Part shown: one piece after another, positions 1-7,969 of the stretch
Layout of the letters: every line of letters begins with the position of its first letter
Numbering within the stretch: the first letter of the stretch is position 1
NCBI RefSeq assembly: GCF_018128905.1
Contig: NZ_CP063808.1
Location: 2,356,001-2,420,000 of the forward strand
Length of the DNA stretch: 64,000 bases
DNA from: Streptomyces sp. A2-16
Lineage (GTDB): Bacteria > Actinomycetota > Actinomycetes > Streptomycetales > Streptomycetaceae
Reading direction: 5' to 3'
Translations under genes and position numbers: made by a program
Notes under the pieces: model-generated
Databases searched by the model: none
Told to the model about the DNA's origin: nothing
What the model saw: the letters and a program-made list of their open reading frames with translations, nothing else

Positions 1-2717
1 TCGACGCGCCACCCACCCTTCTTGTCGCGGCCCTGGAAGAAGCCGGCCTTCGAGTCGAAGAGGTTCACGTAGTCCCGGGCCCGGTTGAGGAAGTACTCCG
101 ACTCCTCCTTGTAGCGCTTCTCGCCGGTCTTCGCGTGGAGGGCCTGGCCCATCCGCGCGATGCCGTAGTCGTTCAGGTAGCCCTCCAGCGCCCAGGACAG
201 GCCCTCATGGGTGTCCGTGCTGGTGTAGCCGAGGAAGGGCGAGGTCTCCATGCCCTTGCGGCCCACACCGGAGGACGGGGGAGCGACCGTGGCGTTCTTC
301 AGGGCCGCGTCGTACGCCGACCGGGCGTCGAAGTCCACACCCTTGACGTACGCGTCCGCGAAGGCGACGTCCGAGGACGTGCCGGTCATCAGGTCCGCGT
401 AGCCGGGCGAGGACCAGCGCGAGGTCCAGCCGCCGTCCTTGTACTGCTGCACGAACCCGTCGACCATCTCGCCCGCCTGAGAGGGCGTCAGCAGCGAGTA
501 CGCCGGCCAGGTGGTCCGATAGGTGTCCCAGAAGCCGTTGTTGACGTACACCTTGCCGTCCACGATCTTCGCCCCGGTGTGCGTCGGGGTGTCGGGAGAC
601 GGCATCGGCGAGAAGGGCGAGGCGTACTGGTACTTCGAACCCACCTTCTCGAAGCCCGAGTTGGGGTACAGATACAGCCGGTACAGGCTGGAGTACAGCG
701 TGGTCAGCTGGTCCTTCGTGGCGCCCTCCACCTCGACCTTGCCGAGGATCCGGTCCCAGGCGCGCCGGGCCTCCTTCTTCACGTCGTCGAAGGACGCGCC
801 GTCCGGGATCTCCTGCCGCAGGTTGTCCTTGGCCTGGTCGACGCTGATGAGTGAGGTGGCGAGGCGCAGCGTGACGGTCCGGTCGTCGCCGGCGTCGAAC
901 CGCAGATACCCCTTGACCCCGCTCGACGAGCCCTGCGTGACCGCCCGGTCGAACTCGCCGTACACGAACAGCCGGGTCGCTCCCGTCGACAGCCCCGACT
1001 TCACGTCCGAGTAGCCCGTGAAGGTCCCGCTCTCCTTGTCGAGCGTGAGCCCCGCCTGGTCCGTCACATTGTCGAACAGGACGCTCGCGTCGTCGCCCGG
1101 GTAGGTGAAGCGCAGGGCCGCCGCGTGGTCGGTCGGTGCCATCTCCGCCTTCAGCCCGTTCTCGAACCGCACCCCGTAGTAGTACGGCCGCGCGGTCTCG
1201 TTCTCGTGCCGGAAGGCCAGCTCCCGCGCCTCCCGGCCGGTGTCGGGGGTGCCGGACGCGACGGACGGCATCACCTGGAAGGTCTGCCGGTCGCCCATCC
1301 ACGGGCTCGGCTCGTGGCTCGCGCTGAACGCCTGGATCGTCGTCAGGTTGTCGTCGTTGTTCGCGCGCGCGTAGTCGTACAGCCAGCTCAGCGAGGACGC
1401 GTTGGTCACCGGCGTCCAGAAGTTGAAGCCGTGCGGCACGGCCGTCGCCGGGAAGTTGTTGCCGCGCGAGAAGCCGCCGCTGGAGTTGGTGCCCCGGGTG
1501 GTGAGCGCGTAGTCGGACAGATGCGCCTCGGGCTTCTCCGGCGCGGCCCGCTCCAGCGTCACGTCGTCGAGCCAGCCCCGGAACTTCGCCGGGCCCTTCG
1601 GGGAGTCGTACGCGACGAGGATCCGGTCGACGGTCCTCCCGGCCGCGACCGACCCGATCCGCGAGACGACGTTGTTCCACTGGTTGACGTAGAGCGCCTT
1701 CGACGCGCCCTGTCCCTGCGGCGACAGCGTGAACCCGTGCTGGTCGCGCGCCCCGAGGTCGCTCAGGAAGGTGCCGTCGGTGAAGGCCAGGTCCACCGAG
1801 ACGTTGGTGGAGTCGTAGTCCCGGTCGCCGTCCACCATCGAGGGGTAGATCCGGTACGACAGCCGGGTCAGCGGGTCGACCCGCACGTTCACGTCGAAGA
1901 TCCTGTTGTACGAGTACGCCCGTCCGTCGGCCGTGTGCCGTCCGGCGTAACGCAGGGCCTTCTTTCCGGTGAATCCCGCGGCCGCCTTCGCGGTGGGCGA
2001 TCCGGTCGGGCTGCGGTCGACCAGCGAGAGCATGTCCGGCGGGACCGGCCCGTCGCTCGGCCCGGTGGAGAACTGCACGTCGGCGAGTTGCAGGATGCCG
2101 GAGGCGCCGTTGTTCGCGGTGATGTCCAGCCGGAAGTGCCGGTACTCGGCGACGGCGTCCGCGGGGATGTCGTACGACTTCGTCTCGAACCGTTCGGCGA
2201 AGGACTCGCCCGTGCGGGTGTCGAGCGTCTTCCAGTCCTTGCCGTCGGTGGAGCCCTTGAGCGTCCAGTTGCTCGGGTCGCGCTCGGCGAAGTCGTTGGC
2301 CGAGGTCAGCGCATAGGTGACCGCCTTCACCGGCTTGTCCAGGTCGAACTCCGCCCAGCCGGTCGACGCGAAGGCGAGCCACTTGGTGCCCGCCTCGCTG
2401 TCGGCGAGGTTCTCCTTCACCTCGCCGCCGGAGGCGTTCTCGGCGCTCGCCCGGACGTCGGTGACGTGGTCGGTGACATTGCCCGGGATGCCGGTGCGGT
2501 AGCCGCCGTCGACGCCGGCCGCCCGGCCGCCGTCGACCGTGCTGAGCCAGTCGGGGGCCGGGTCGCCCGCCTCGAAGGAGGAGGCGAAGCCCCGGTCTGC
2601 CCGGGTGGGGGCCTCGGGCAGGGCGACCGCCGCGCCCTGCGAGCCCACGGTCACGCAAAAGGCGGCCGTGATCACGACCGCCGTACTCCGTCTGAGCCGA
2701 GTTCTGTACCGATCCAT
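1..2717 (-). CDS. GH92 alpha-mannosidase with N-terminal F5/8C domain (3' end outside window)
   Basis: Secreted glycoside hydrolase family 92 enzyme, expected to be a calcium-dependent exo-alpha-mannosidase acting on alpha-1,2/1,3/1,6-linked mannose of N-glycans or yeast mannan. About 905 residues are visible and the gene runs off the left edge. A signal peptide (about residues 1-33, ending VALPEA) is followed by a discoidin/F5/8C-like carbohydrate-binding region (about 80-215), a linker domain, and the GH92 core from about residue 400, opening with LSDYALTTRGTNSSGG and RGNNFPATAVPHGFNFWTPVT. The ATG at 2717 is preceded by GGGAGGG. A perfect LacI-type palindrome lies about 30 bp upstream. The gene is divergent from ngcE. 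Reading the same DNA in neighbouring frames gives only Arg/Gly-rich shadows. Linkage specificity cannot be read from sequence. Confidence 0.9.
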   Translation of the reverse strand, partial: MDRYRTRLRRSTAVVITAAFCVTVGSQGAAVALPEAPTRADRGFASSFEAGDPAPDWLSTVDGGRAAGVDGGYRTGIPGNVTDHVTDVRASAENASGGEVKENLADSEAGTKWLAFASTGWAEFDLDKPVKAVTYALTSANDFAERDPSNWTLKGSTDGKDWKTLDTRTGESFAERFETKSYDIPADAVAEYRHFRLDITANNGASGILQLADVQFSTGPSDGPVPPDMLSLVDRSPTGSPTAKAAAGFTGKKALRYAGRHTADGRAYSYNRIFDVNVRVDPLTRLSYRIYPSMVDGDRDYDSTNVSVDLAFTDGTFLSDLGARDQHGFTLSPQGQGASKALYVNQWNNVVSRIGSVAAGRTVDRILVAYDSPKGPAKFRGWLDDVTLERAAPEKPEAHLSDYALTTRGTNSSGGFSRGNNFPATAVPHGFNFWTPVTNASSLSWLYDYARANNDDNLTTIQAFSASHEPSPWMGDRQTFQVMPSVASGTPDTGREARELAFRHENETARPYYYGVRFENGLKAEMAPTDHAAALRFTYPGDDASVLFDNVTDQAGLTLDKESGTFTGYSDVKSGLSTGATRLFVYGEFDRAVTQGSSSGVKGYLRFDAGDDRTVTLRLATSLISVDQAKDNLRQEIPDGASFDDVKKEARRAWDRILGKVEVEGATKDQLTTLYSSLYRLYLYPNSGFEKVGSKYQYASPFSPMPSPDTPTHTGAKIVDGKVYVNNGFWDTYRTTWPAYSLLTPSQAGEMVDGFVQQYKDGGWTSRWSSPGYADLMTGTSSDVAFADAYVKGVDFDARSAYDAALKNATVAPPSSGVGRKGMETSPFLGYTSTDTHEGLSWALEGYLNDYGIARMGQALHAKTGEKRYKEESEYFLNRARDYVNLFDSKAGFFQGRDKKGGWRV

Positions 2718-2745
2718 CGGCTAGTACCCTCCCTGCACAAGGACG

Positions 2746-2757
2746 GACAACGTTGTC
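2746..2757. promoter_or_regulatory. LacI-family operator in front of the GH92 gene
   Basis: Perfect 12-bp palindrome GACAACGTTGTC with the central CG typical of LacI-family operators, about 30 bp upstream of the GH92 start. Eleven of 12 bases recur at 25258-25269 in front of the mannoside ABC importer next to a lacI-type gene, so that regulator is the best candidate ligand. Confidence 0.65.
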
Positions 2758-2929
2758 ACCAATTCCGTGCAAGGTTCAGTAGGGGCCCAAGTGGACAGTG
2801 ATGTCAAGGGCGTTGGCTGTGGCATTCGAGGCCTATGTCGCGGATTTTTCCGGCAAGCTTCGCACAGGGCGCTCATATTTCCGCGAGGTCTCAACTCGAA
2901 AACACCCATGGCCAACCTTGCATTCGATC

Positions 2930-2962
2930 TTGCTCCGCCGACCGGAAGTGGACTATACCTGT
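2930..2962 (+). promoter_or_regulatory. ngcE promoter overlapped by a DasR-like (dre) site
   Basis: TTGCTC (2930-2935) and TATACC (2954-2959) form a -35/-10 pair with an 18-bp spacer. The 16-mer AGTGGACTATACCTGT (2947-2962) matches the DasR responsive element pattern AGTGGTCTAGACCAGT at 13 positions and covers the -10 box. DasR is the GntR-type repressor of GlcNAc/chitin genes in Streptomyces, which fits control of a GlcNAc importer. The match is imperfect. Confidence 0.5.
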
Positions 2963-2974
2963 CGGCGATTCACC

Positions 2975-3000
2975 CCTCTTGCACGAACCTCTTGCACGAA
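2975..3000 (+). repeat. 13-bp tandem direct repeat in the ngcE leader
   Basis: CCTCTTGCACGAA occurs twice head to tail (2975-2987 and 2988-3000), just downstream of the proposed promoter and 75 bp before ngcE. An exact tandem copy in a short leader suggests a regulator-binding pair. It is not a dre site, and no other exact copy was noticed in the window. Confidence 0.55.
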
Positions 3001-3074
3001 CCTGCTTGACCTGACCGCGGTGCCGGGAGGATCCGGTTCACCGCCTGAGTCCTGGAGAAGGCGAGGACTTGAGC

Positions 3075-4520
3075 ATGGGATCCACTTCCGCAGACAGCCA
3101 CGGTGATGAAGGTGTCGGCCGCCGAGATCTGATCAAGCGGTCCGCCGCGCTCGGACTGGCCGCCGTTCCCGCGACCGGTTTCCTGTCCGCCTGCGCGAGC
3201 GGCGGGGGCGACGACTCGAGCGACGACAGCACCAAGGGCACCACCTCGAAGGACAACCCCTTCGGCGCGGCGAAGGGCAGCAAGCTCGACGTCGTGATCT
3301 TCAAGGGCGGCTACGGCGACGACTACGCCAAGGCGTGGGAGGCCGACTTCCAGAAGAAGCTCGGGATCACCTCCACCCACACCGGCACCCAGGAGATCAC
3401 CGGAAAGCTGCAGCCGCGCTTCAACGCGGGCAACCCGCCGGACATCGTCGACGACTCCGGCGCCCAGCAGATCAAGGTCGACGTCCTCTACAAGAACGGG
3501 CAGCTGCTCGACCTCGCCGAGGTCCTGGACGCGCCCGCGATCGACGATCCGGGCAAGAAGGTCCGCGACCTCATCATCCCGGGCACGCTCGACGCCGGTC
3601 TCCAGGGCGGCAAGATCGTCGCCCTCAACTACATCTACACCGTCTGGGGCCTGTGGTACTCGGGCAAGCTCTTCAAGGAGAAGGGCTGGGAGGAGCCCAA
3701 GACCTGGGACGACTTCCTCGCCATCTGCCAGGACGCCAAGAAGCAGGGCATCGGCGGCCTCGCCCACCAGGGCAAGTACCCGTACTACATCAACGTCGCC
3801 ATCATGGACCTGATCGCCAAGAAGGGCGGCCTGGACGCCATGAAGGCGATCGACAACCTCGACCCGAAGGCCTTCGTCGGCTCGGACGCGGCCCAGGCCG
3901 GTGTCGAGGCGATCTACGAGGTCGTGGAGAAGGGCCTGTTGATGCCGGGCACCAACGGCCTGACCCACACCGAGTCCCAGACCCGCTGGAACCAGTACAA
4001 GGCCGCCTTCATCACCTGTGGCTCCTGGCTGGAGAACGAGCAGCTCAAGCAGACGCCGACGGACTTCGACATGAAGTTCATGCCGATGCCGCTGCTGCCC
4101 GACAGCGCACTGCCCTTCCCGGCGATCCGGGCCGGCTCCGGCGAGCCCTTCATCATCCCGGCGAAGGCCAAGAACCTCCCCGCGGCCAAGGAGTTCATGC
4201 GGCGCATGCTCTCCAAGGAGTGGTCGACGCTGTTCGCCAAGGAGGCCAACTCGCTGACCATCCTCAAGGACGGCGTCGACCCGAGCGTCAAGCTGCGCCC
4301 GGGCACCCAGTCCACCGTCGAGGCGTCCAAGGCGGCCGGTGACGACACCTTCCGTTACCTGTACACCGAGTGGTACAGCGAGATGGGGGCGGCGATCGAG
4401 GCCGCGTCCAACGAGCTGATGGCCAAGCGCATCCAGCCGAAGGAGTGGCTCAAGCGGGCCCAGGCCGCGGTCGACAAGCAGGCCAAGGACCCGGCCTCCA
4501 AGAAGAACCACCGGGACTGA
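3075..4520 (+). CDS. ngcE: N-acetylglucosamine/chitobiose ABC transporter, substrate-binding lipoprotein NgcE
   Basis: Extracellular lipid-anchored binding protein of the CUT1 importer for N-acetylglucosamine and chitobiose. The N-terminus MGSTSADSHGDEGVGRRDL closely resembles S. olivaceoviridis NgcE as I remember it. A twin-arginine stretch (RRDLIKR) precedes a hydrophobic segment and lipobox LSAC, so Tat export with lipidation is likely. The rest is a family 1 solute-binding protein (RFNAGNPPDIVDDSG, SGEPFIIPAKAKN). I choose ATG 3075, 8 nt after GAGG, over the in-frame TTG at 3069. The gene leads ngcEFG and is followed by a strong intercistronic palindrome. No ATPase gene lies in the operon; the shared ATPase MsiK, encoded elsewhere, presumably energises it. 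Confidence 0.88.
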   Translation: MGSTSADSHGDEGVGRRDLIKRSAALGLAAVPATGFLSACASGGGDDSSDDSTKGTTSKDNPFGAAKGSKLDVVIFKGGYGDDYAKAWEADFQKKLGITSTHTGTQEITGKLQPRFNAGNPPDIVDDSGAQQIKVDVLYKNGQLLDLAEVLDAPAIDDPGKKVRDLIIPGTLDAGLQGGKIVALNYIYTVWGLWYSGKLFKEKGWEEPKTWDDFLAICQDAKKQGIGGLAHQGKYPYYINVAIMDLIAKKGGLDAMKAIDNLDPKAFVGSDAAQAGVEAIYEVVEKGLLMPGTNGLTHTESQTRWNQYKAAFITCGSWLENEQLKQTPTDFDMKFMPMPLLPDSALPFPAIRAGSGEPFIIPAKAKNLPAAKEFMRRMLSKEWSTLFAKEANSLTILKDGVDPSVKLRPGTQSTVEASKAAGDDTFRYLYTEWYSEMGAAIEAASNELMAKRIQPKEWLKRAQAAVDKQAKDPASKKNHRD

Positions 4521-4534
4521 CCGCAACGCCGTTT

Positions 4535-4560
4535 CCCGGGCCGGAGCGCTCCGGCCCGGG
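4535..4560. promoter_or_regulatory. Intercistronic 26-bp perfect palindrome between ngcE and ngcF
   Basis: CCCGGGCCGGAGC is followed directly by its exact reverse complement. In mRNA this forms a very stable hairpin 14 nt after the ngcE stop and 27 nt before ngcF. Such structures after binding-protein genes usually act as partial terminators or 3'-exonuclease barriers, giving more binding protein than permease. Confidence 0.75.
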
Positions 4561-4587
4561 GGAGGACACCAGGGGCAGGAATCGCCA

Positions 4588-5523
4588 ATGCGCAAAGGGC
4601 AGTACAGGTTTGTCGCGGGATTTCTCTTCGTTCCCGTGACGCTCTACCTGATCTTCGTGATCTGGCCGTATGTCCAGACGTTCGGCTATTCGCTGACCGA
4701 CTGGAAAGGGCAGTCGCAGACGTTCAAGTTCGTCGGTCTGGACAACTACCAGGCGTTGTTCCAGGACGACGTCTTCATGCAGGCCATCTGGCACAACATC
4801 CTGTTCCTGATCTTCATTCCGGTGATCACGATCCTGCTCGCCCTGTTCTTCGCGTTCATGCTGAACGCGGGCGGGCGCAGCAGGGCCGGCGGAGTACGGG
4901 GAGTCGCCGGATCGCAGTTCTACAAAGTCGTCTACTTCTTTCCCCAGGTGCTGTCGCTGGCGATCGTCGCCGTGCTGTTCAACGCGGTGTACCGCAGTGA
5001 CGGCGGCGGTCTGCTCAACGGATTCCTGATCAAACTCGGCCTGGTCGACGCCGAGAATCCGATGGAATGGCTCAACGAGCCCAACCTGGTGCTGTGGATG
5101 CTGATCATCGCCGTGGTGTGGCACGGGGTCGGCTTCTACCTGGTGCTGTTCTCGGCCGCCATGCAGTCCATCCCGAGGGACATCTACGAGGCCGCGCTCA
5201 TCGACGGCGCGGGCCGCAACCAGTCCTTCTTCCGCATCACCCTGCCGCTGCTGTGGGACACCGTGCAGACCGCCTGGGTCTATCTGGGCATCGTCGCGAT
5301 GGACATGTTCGTGCTGGTGTCGTCGATGACCCAGAACATGGGCGCCTACGGCGGCGGCCCCGACCACCACAGCGACGTGATGTCGACGGTGATGATGCGC
5401 AACTTCCAGTACTTCGGCAAGAGCGGATACGCCTGCGCGATGGGCGTCGTCATGCTGCTGCTCACCCTGGTCCTGTCCGTGGTCATGCTGCGTGCCACCC
5501 GCCGCGACCGCGTCGAGTTCTGA
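4588..5523 (+). CDS. ngcF: N-acetylglucosamine ABC transporter permease NgcF
   Basis: Inner-membrane permease of the CUT1 sugar importer (MalF type), 311 residues with about six transmembrane helices starting at FVAGFLFVPVTLYLIFVIW. The EAA loop that contacts the ATPase is visible near residues 200-220 (YEAALIDGAGRNQSFFRITLP). The ATG at 4588 follows an AGGGGCAGG-type ribosome site. It lies 67 nt after ngcE, separated by the palindrome, and 18 nt before ngcG. It pairs with NgcG to form the channel that receives sugar from NgcE. The assignment rests mainly on the NgcE neighbour, since permeases alone do not reveal substrate. Confidence 0.87.
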   Translation: MRKGQYRFVAGFLFVPVTLYLIFVIWPYVQTFGYSLTDWKGQSQTFKFVGLDNYQALFQDDVFMQAIWHNILFLIFIPVITILLALFFAFMLNAGGRSRAGGVRGVAGSQFYKVVYFFPQVLSLAIVAVLFNAVYRSDGGGLLNGFLIKLGLVDAENPMEWLNEPNLVLWMLIIAVVWHGVGFYLVLFSAAMQSIPRDIYEAALIDGAGRNQSFFRITLPLLWDTVQTAWVYLGIVAMDMFVLVSSMTQNMGAYGGGPDHHSDVMSTVMMRNFQYFGKSGYACAMGVVMLLLTLVLSVVMLRATRRDRVEF

Positions 5524-5541
5524 GCGGGAGAGATTGCGACG

Positions 5542-6465
5542 ATGAGCGCACCCATCAAGGAGACCGCGGCCGTCCCGGCCCAGCGGACCACGGGCAAGGC
5601 CCCGGCCCGCCCCGGCAGCGAGCGCAGCGAGGGCGTCGTCCTGAACGCCTTCTCGCACGGCTTCCTCGCGCTGTGGGCCCTGCTGATCGTGCTGCCACTG
5701 CTGTGGCTGGTGCTCAGCTCCTTCAAGACCGACGTCCAGATCGGCGGTTCGGCCTTCGGCTGGCCGCAGAACTGGTCCCTGGACGTCTTCGGGCGGGCCT
5801 GGGACAAGGGCATCGGCGACTACTTCCTGAACACCGTCATCGTGCTGGTCTTCTCGGTGCCACTGACGATGCTGCTCGGCTCCATGGCCGCCTACGTCCT
5901 GGCCCGCTACCAGTTCTGGGGCAACAGGTTCCTGTACTTCTTCTTCGTCGCGGGCGCGATGTTCCCGGTGTTCCTGGCCCTGGTCCCGCTGTTCTTCATG
6001 GTGAAGCGGCTGGACATGCTGAACACCTACCAGGGGCTGATCCTGGTGTACGTCGCCTACTCGATGCCGTTCACGGTGTTCTTCATGCACGCGTTCTTCC
6101 GGACGCTGCCCACGGCCGTCTTCGAGGCCGCGGTCCTCGACGGGGCCTCGCACACCAGGACCTTCTTCCAGGTGATGCTGCCGATGGCGAAGCCGGGACT
6201 GATCAGCGTCGGCATCTTCAACACCCTCGGCCAGTGGAACCAGTTCATCCTGCCGACGGTGCTGATGCAGCCGCAGAGCGGCGACGATCCGGAGCGCTAT
6301 GTGCTCACCCAGGGCCTCATCCAGCTCCAGCAGCAGATGGGCTACGCCTCGGACCTTCCCGTGCTCTTCGCGGGGGTGACCATCGCGATGATCCCCATGC
6401 TGGTGGTGTACCTGTCCTTCCAGCGCCAGGTGCAGGCGGGCCTCACCTCGGCGACCCTGAAGTAG
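5542..6465 (+). CDS. ngcG: N-acetylglucosamine ABC transporter permease NgcG
   Basis: Second membrane subunit (MalG type) of the NgcEFG importer, 307 residues. A cytoplasmic N-terminal tail of about 35 residues precedes six predicted helices, and the EAA motif reads FEAAVLDGASHTRTFFQVMLP near residues 190-210. The ATG at 5542 is preceded by GCGGGAGAG, 18 nt after the ngcF stop, so the two permeases are probably translated from one transcript. A hairpin at 6487-6516 follows the stop and separates the operon from rok7B7, whose own promoter lies in the same gap. Confidence 0.87.
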   Translation: MSAPIKETAAVPAQRTTGKAPARPGSERSEGVVLNAFSHGFLALWALLIVLPLLWLVLSSFKTDVQIGGSAFGWPQNWSLDVFGRAWDKGIGDYFLNTVIVLVFSVPLTMLLGSMAAYVLARYQFWGNRFLYFFFVAGAMFPVFLALVPLFFMVKRLDMLNTYQGLILVYVAYSMPFTVFFMHAFFRTLPTAVFEAAVLDGASHTRTFFQVMLPMAKPGLISVGIFNTLGQWNQFILPTVLMQPQSGDDPERYVLTQGLIQLQQQMGYASDLPVLFAGVTIAMIPMLVVYLSFQRQVQAGLTSATLK

Positions 6466-6486
6466 CGCTGCGCGAGCGCGCACGAG

Positions 6487-6516
6487 CGCACTGTCGCCGG
6501 TCTCGGTGACGGTGCG
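6487..6516 (+). terminator. Terminator-like hairpin after ngcG
   Basis: Arms CGCACTGTCGCCG and CGGTGACGGTGCG pair at 11 of 13 positions around a GTCT loop, 22 nt after the ngcG stop. There is no T-run, as is common for Streptomyces. A shorter GCGCT/AGCGC stem sits just before it. Confidence 0.6.
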
Positions 6517-6648
6517 TTCATGTGTGCCCTACACCCCGGAAACTGTTCAACCTCTTGACGGGAGGCGACCCGAACGGCTCAGCTTAGAGTTCACTAGTTG
6601 GACATAGACGGGGCCTCACCGATGCGGTCCCGCGCGCGGGAGGTCGTC

Positions 6649-7848
6649 GTGGAGACTCCGGGGTCGCAGTCGTCGCTGCACCGAGCCAACCTGGAGCGGG
6701 TCGTCCGGGCCGTCCGGTTGGCCGGGTCGCTCACGCAGGCCGAGATCGCACGGACCACGGGACTGTCCGCCGCGACCGTCTCCAACATCGTCCGCGAGCT
6801 CAAGGACGGCGGAACCGTCGAGGTCACACCCACCTCGGCCGGTGGCCGGCGGGCCCGCGCGGTCTCCCTGAGCGGGGACGCAGGCATCGTCATAGGGGTG
6901 GACTTCGGGCACACCCATCTGCGTGTCGCGGTCGGGAACCTCGCCCACCAGGTGCTCGCCGAGGAATCCGAGCCGCTGGACGTGGACGCCTCCGCGCCGC
7001 AGGGCTTCGACCGGGCGGAACAGCTGGTCAACCGGCTGATCGAGGCGACCGGGGTGGACCGCTCGAAGATCGCCGGAGTGGGCCTCGGCGTGCCCGGGCC
7101 GATCGATCTGGAATCCGGCTCCCTGGGCTCCTCCGCCATCCTGCCGGGCTGGATCGGCACCAAGCCCGCCGAGGAGCTCCAGGGGCGCCTCGGCGTGCCC
7201 GTGCACGTGGACAACGACGCGAACCTCGGCGCCCTCGGTGAGCTGGTGTGGGGCAGCGGCCGCGGGGTGCGGGACCTGGCGTACATCAAGGTCGCGAGCG
7301 GTGTGGGGGCCGGACTGGTGATCGATGGCAAGATCTACCGGGGTCCGGGTGGCACGGCGGGAGAAATCGGGCATATTACTCTTGATGAGTCCGGCCCTGT
7401 CTGCCGTTGCGGCAACCGCGGCTGTCTGGAGACCTTCGCGGCCGCGCGCTATGTGCTTCCGCTGCTCCAGTCCAGCCACGGCACCGATCTCACCATGGAA
7501 GGCGTTGTTCGACTCGCGCGGGACGGAGACCCAGGCTGTCGTCGGGTGATCGCCGACGTCGGCCGACACATCGGCAGTGGAGTCGCCAATCTCTGCAACT
7601 TGCTGAACCCGAGCCGAGTCGTCCTGGGCGGTGATCTCGCCGAGGCCGGTGAGCTGGTGCTCGGGCCGATCAGGGAGTCCGTCGGCCGCTATGCGATCCC
7701 CAGTGCGGCGCGTCAACTGTCCGTGCTTCCAGGGGCACTTGGAGGTCGTGCGGAGGTGCTCGGAGCGCTCGCCCTCGCTCTCAGCGAGATGGGTGATTCG
7801 ACCCTTTTGGACAGCACGCTGCATGCGGCGGCACCTGCGTTCACTTAG
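6649..7848 (+). CDS. rok7B7: ROK-family transcriptional regulator Rok7B7
   Basis: Sugar-responsive ROK regulator, here between ngcEFG and xylFGH exactly as in S. coelicolor, where Rok7B7 (SCO6008, from memory) affects xylose uptake, carbon catabolite repression and antibiotic production. An N-terminal winged helix (LTQAEIARTTGLSAATVSNIVREL) is followed by a sugar-kinase-like ROK domain (GVDFGHTHLRVAVG, DNDANLGALGE) with a zinc-binding segment containing CRCGNRGC. I choose GTG 6649, 5 nt after GGGAGG, giving 399 residues; the upstream in-frame ATG 6622 and TTG 6598 lack a good ribosome site. The stretch around 7365-7395 is noticeably AT-richer than its surroundings. A TAGAGT box at 6585-6590 may be its -10. 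Confidence 0.88.
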   Translation: METPGSQSSLHRANLERVVRAVRLAGSLTQAEIARTTGLSAATVSNIVRELKDGGTVEVTPTSAGGRRARAVSLSGDAGIVIGVDFGHTHLRVAVGNLAHQVLAEESEPLDVDASAPQGFDRAEQLVNRLIEATGVDRSKIAGVGLGVPGPIDLESGSLGSSAILPGWIGTKPAEELQGRLGVPVHVDNDANLGALGELVWGSGRGVRDLAYIKVASGVGAGLVIDGKIYRGPGGTAGEIGHITLDESGPVCRCGNRGCLETFAAARYVLPLLQSSHGTDLTMEGVVRLARDGDPGCRRVIADVGRHIGSGVANLCNLLNPSRVVLGGDLAEAGELVLGPIRESVGRYAIPSAARQLSVLPGALGGRAEVLGALALALSEMGDSTLLDSTLHAAAPAFT

Positions 7849-7877
7849 AGAACGCAGGAGGTCGTTGCCATCTCGTT

Positions 7878-7895
7878 AAGTATTTACTTCTTGAC
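7878..7895. promoter_or_regulatory. Candidate Rok7B7 operator upstream of xylF
   Basis: TTTACTTCTTGAC (7883-7895) fits the Rok7B7 consensus TTKAMKHSTTSAV, as I recall it, at all 13 positions. An AAGTA-TT-TACTT inverted repeat (7878-7889) overlaps it. The site lies in an AT-rich island 75 bp before xylF and just after rok7B7. Confidence 0.6.
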
Positions 7896-7969
7896 GTCGC
7901 ACGTGCGGCCGAGTTGACTTCCAGCCACCTCGGCCGCAACGACGCGGCCTCGTCAGGGAGGTTTCTCAA

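Noticed and set aside
3069..3074. TTG at 3069 as the ngcE start.
   Set aside because: ATG 3075 has better spacing to GAGG and gives the MGSTSADSHG N-terminus remembered for NgcE.
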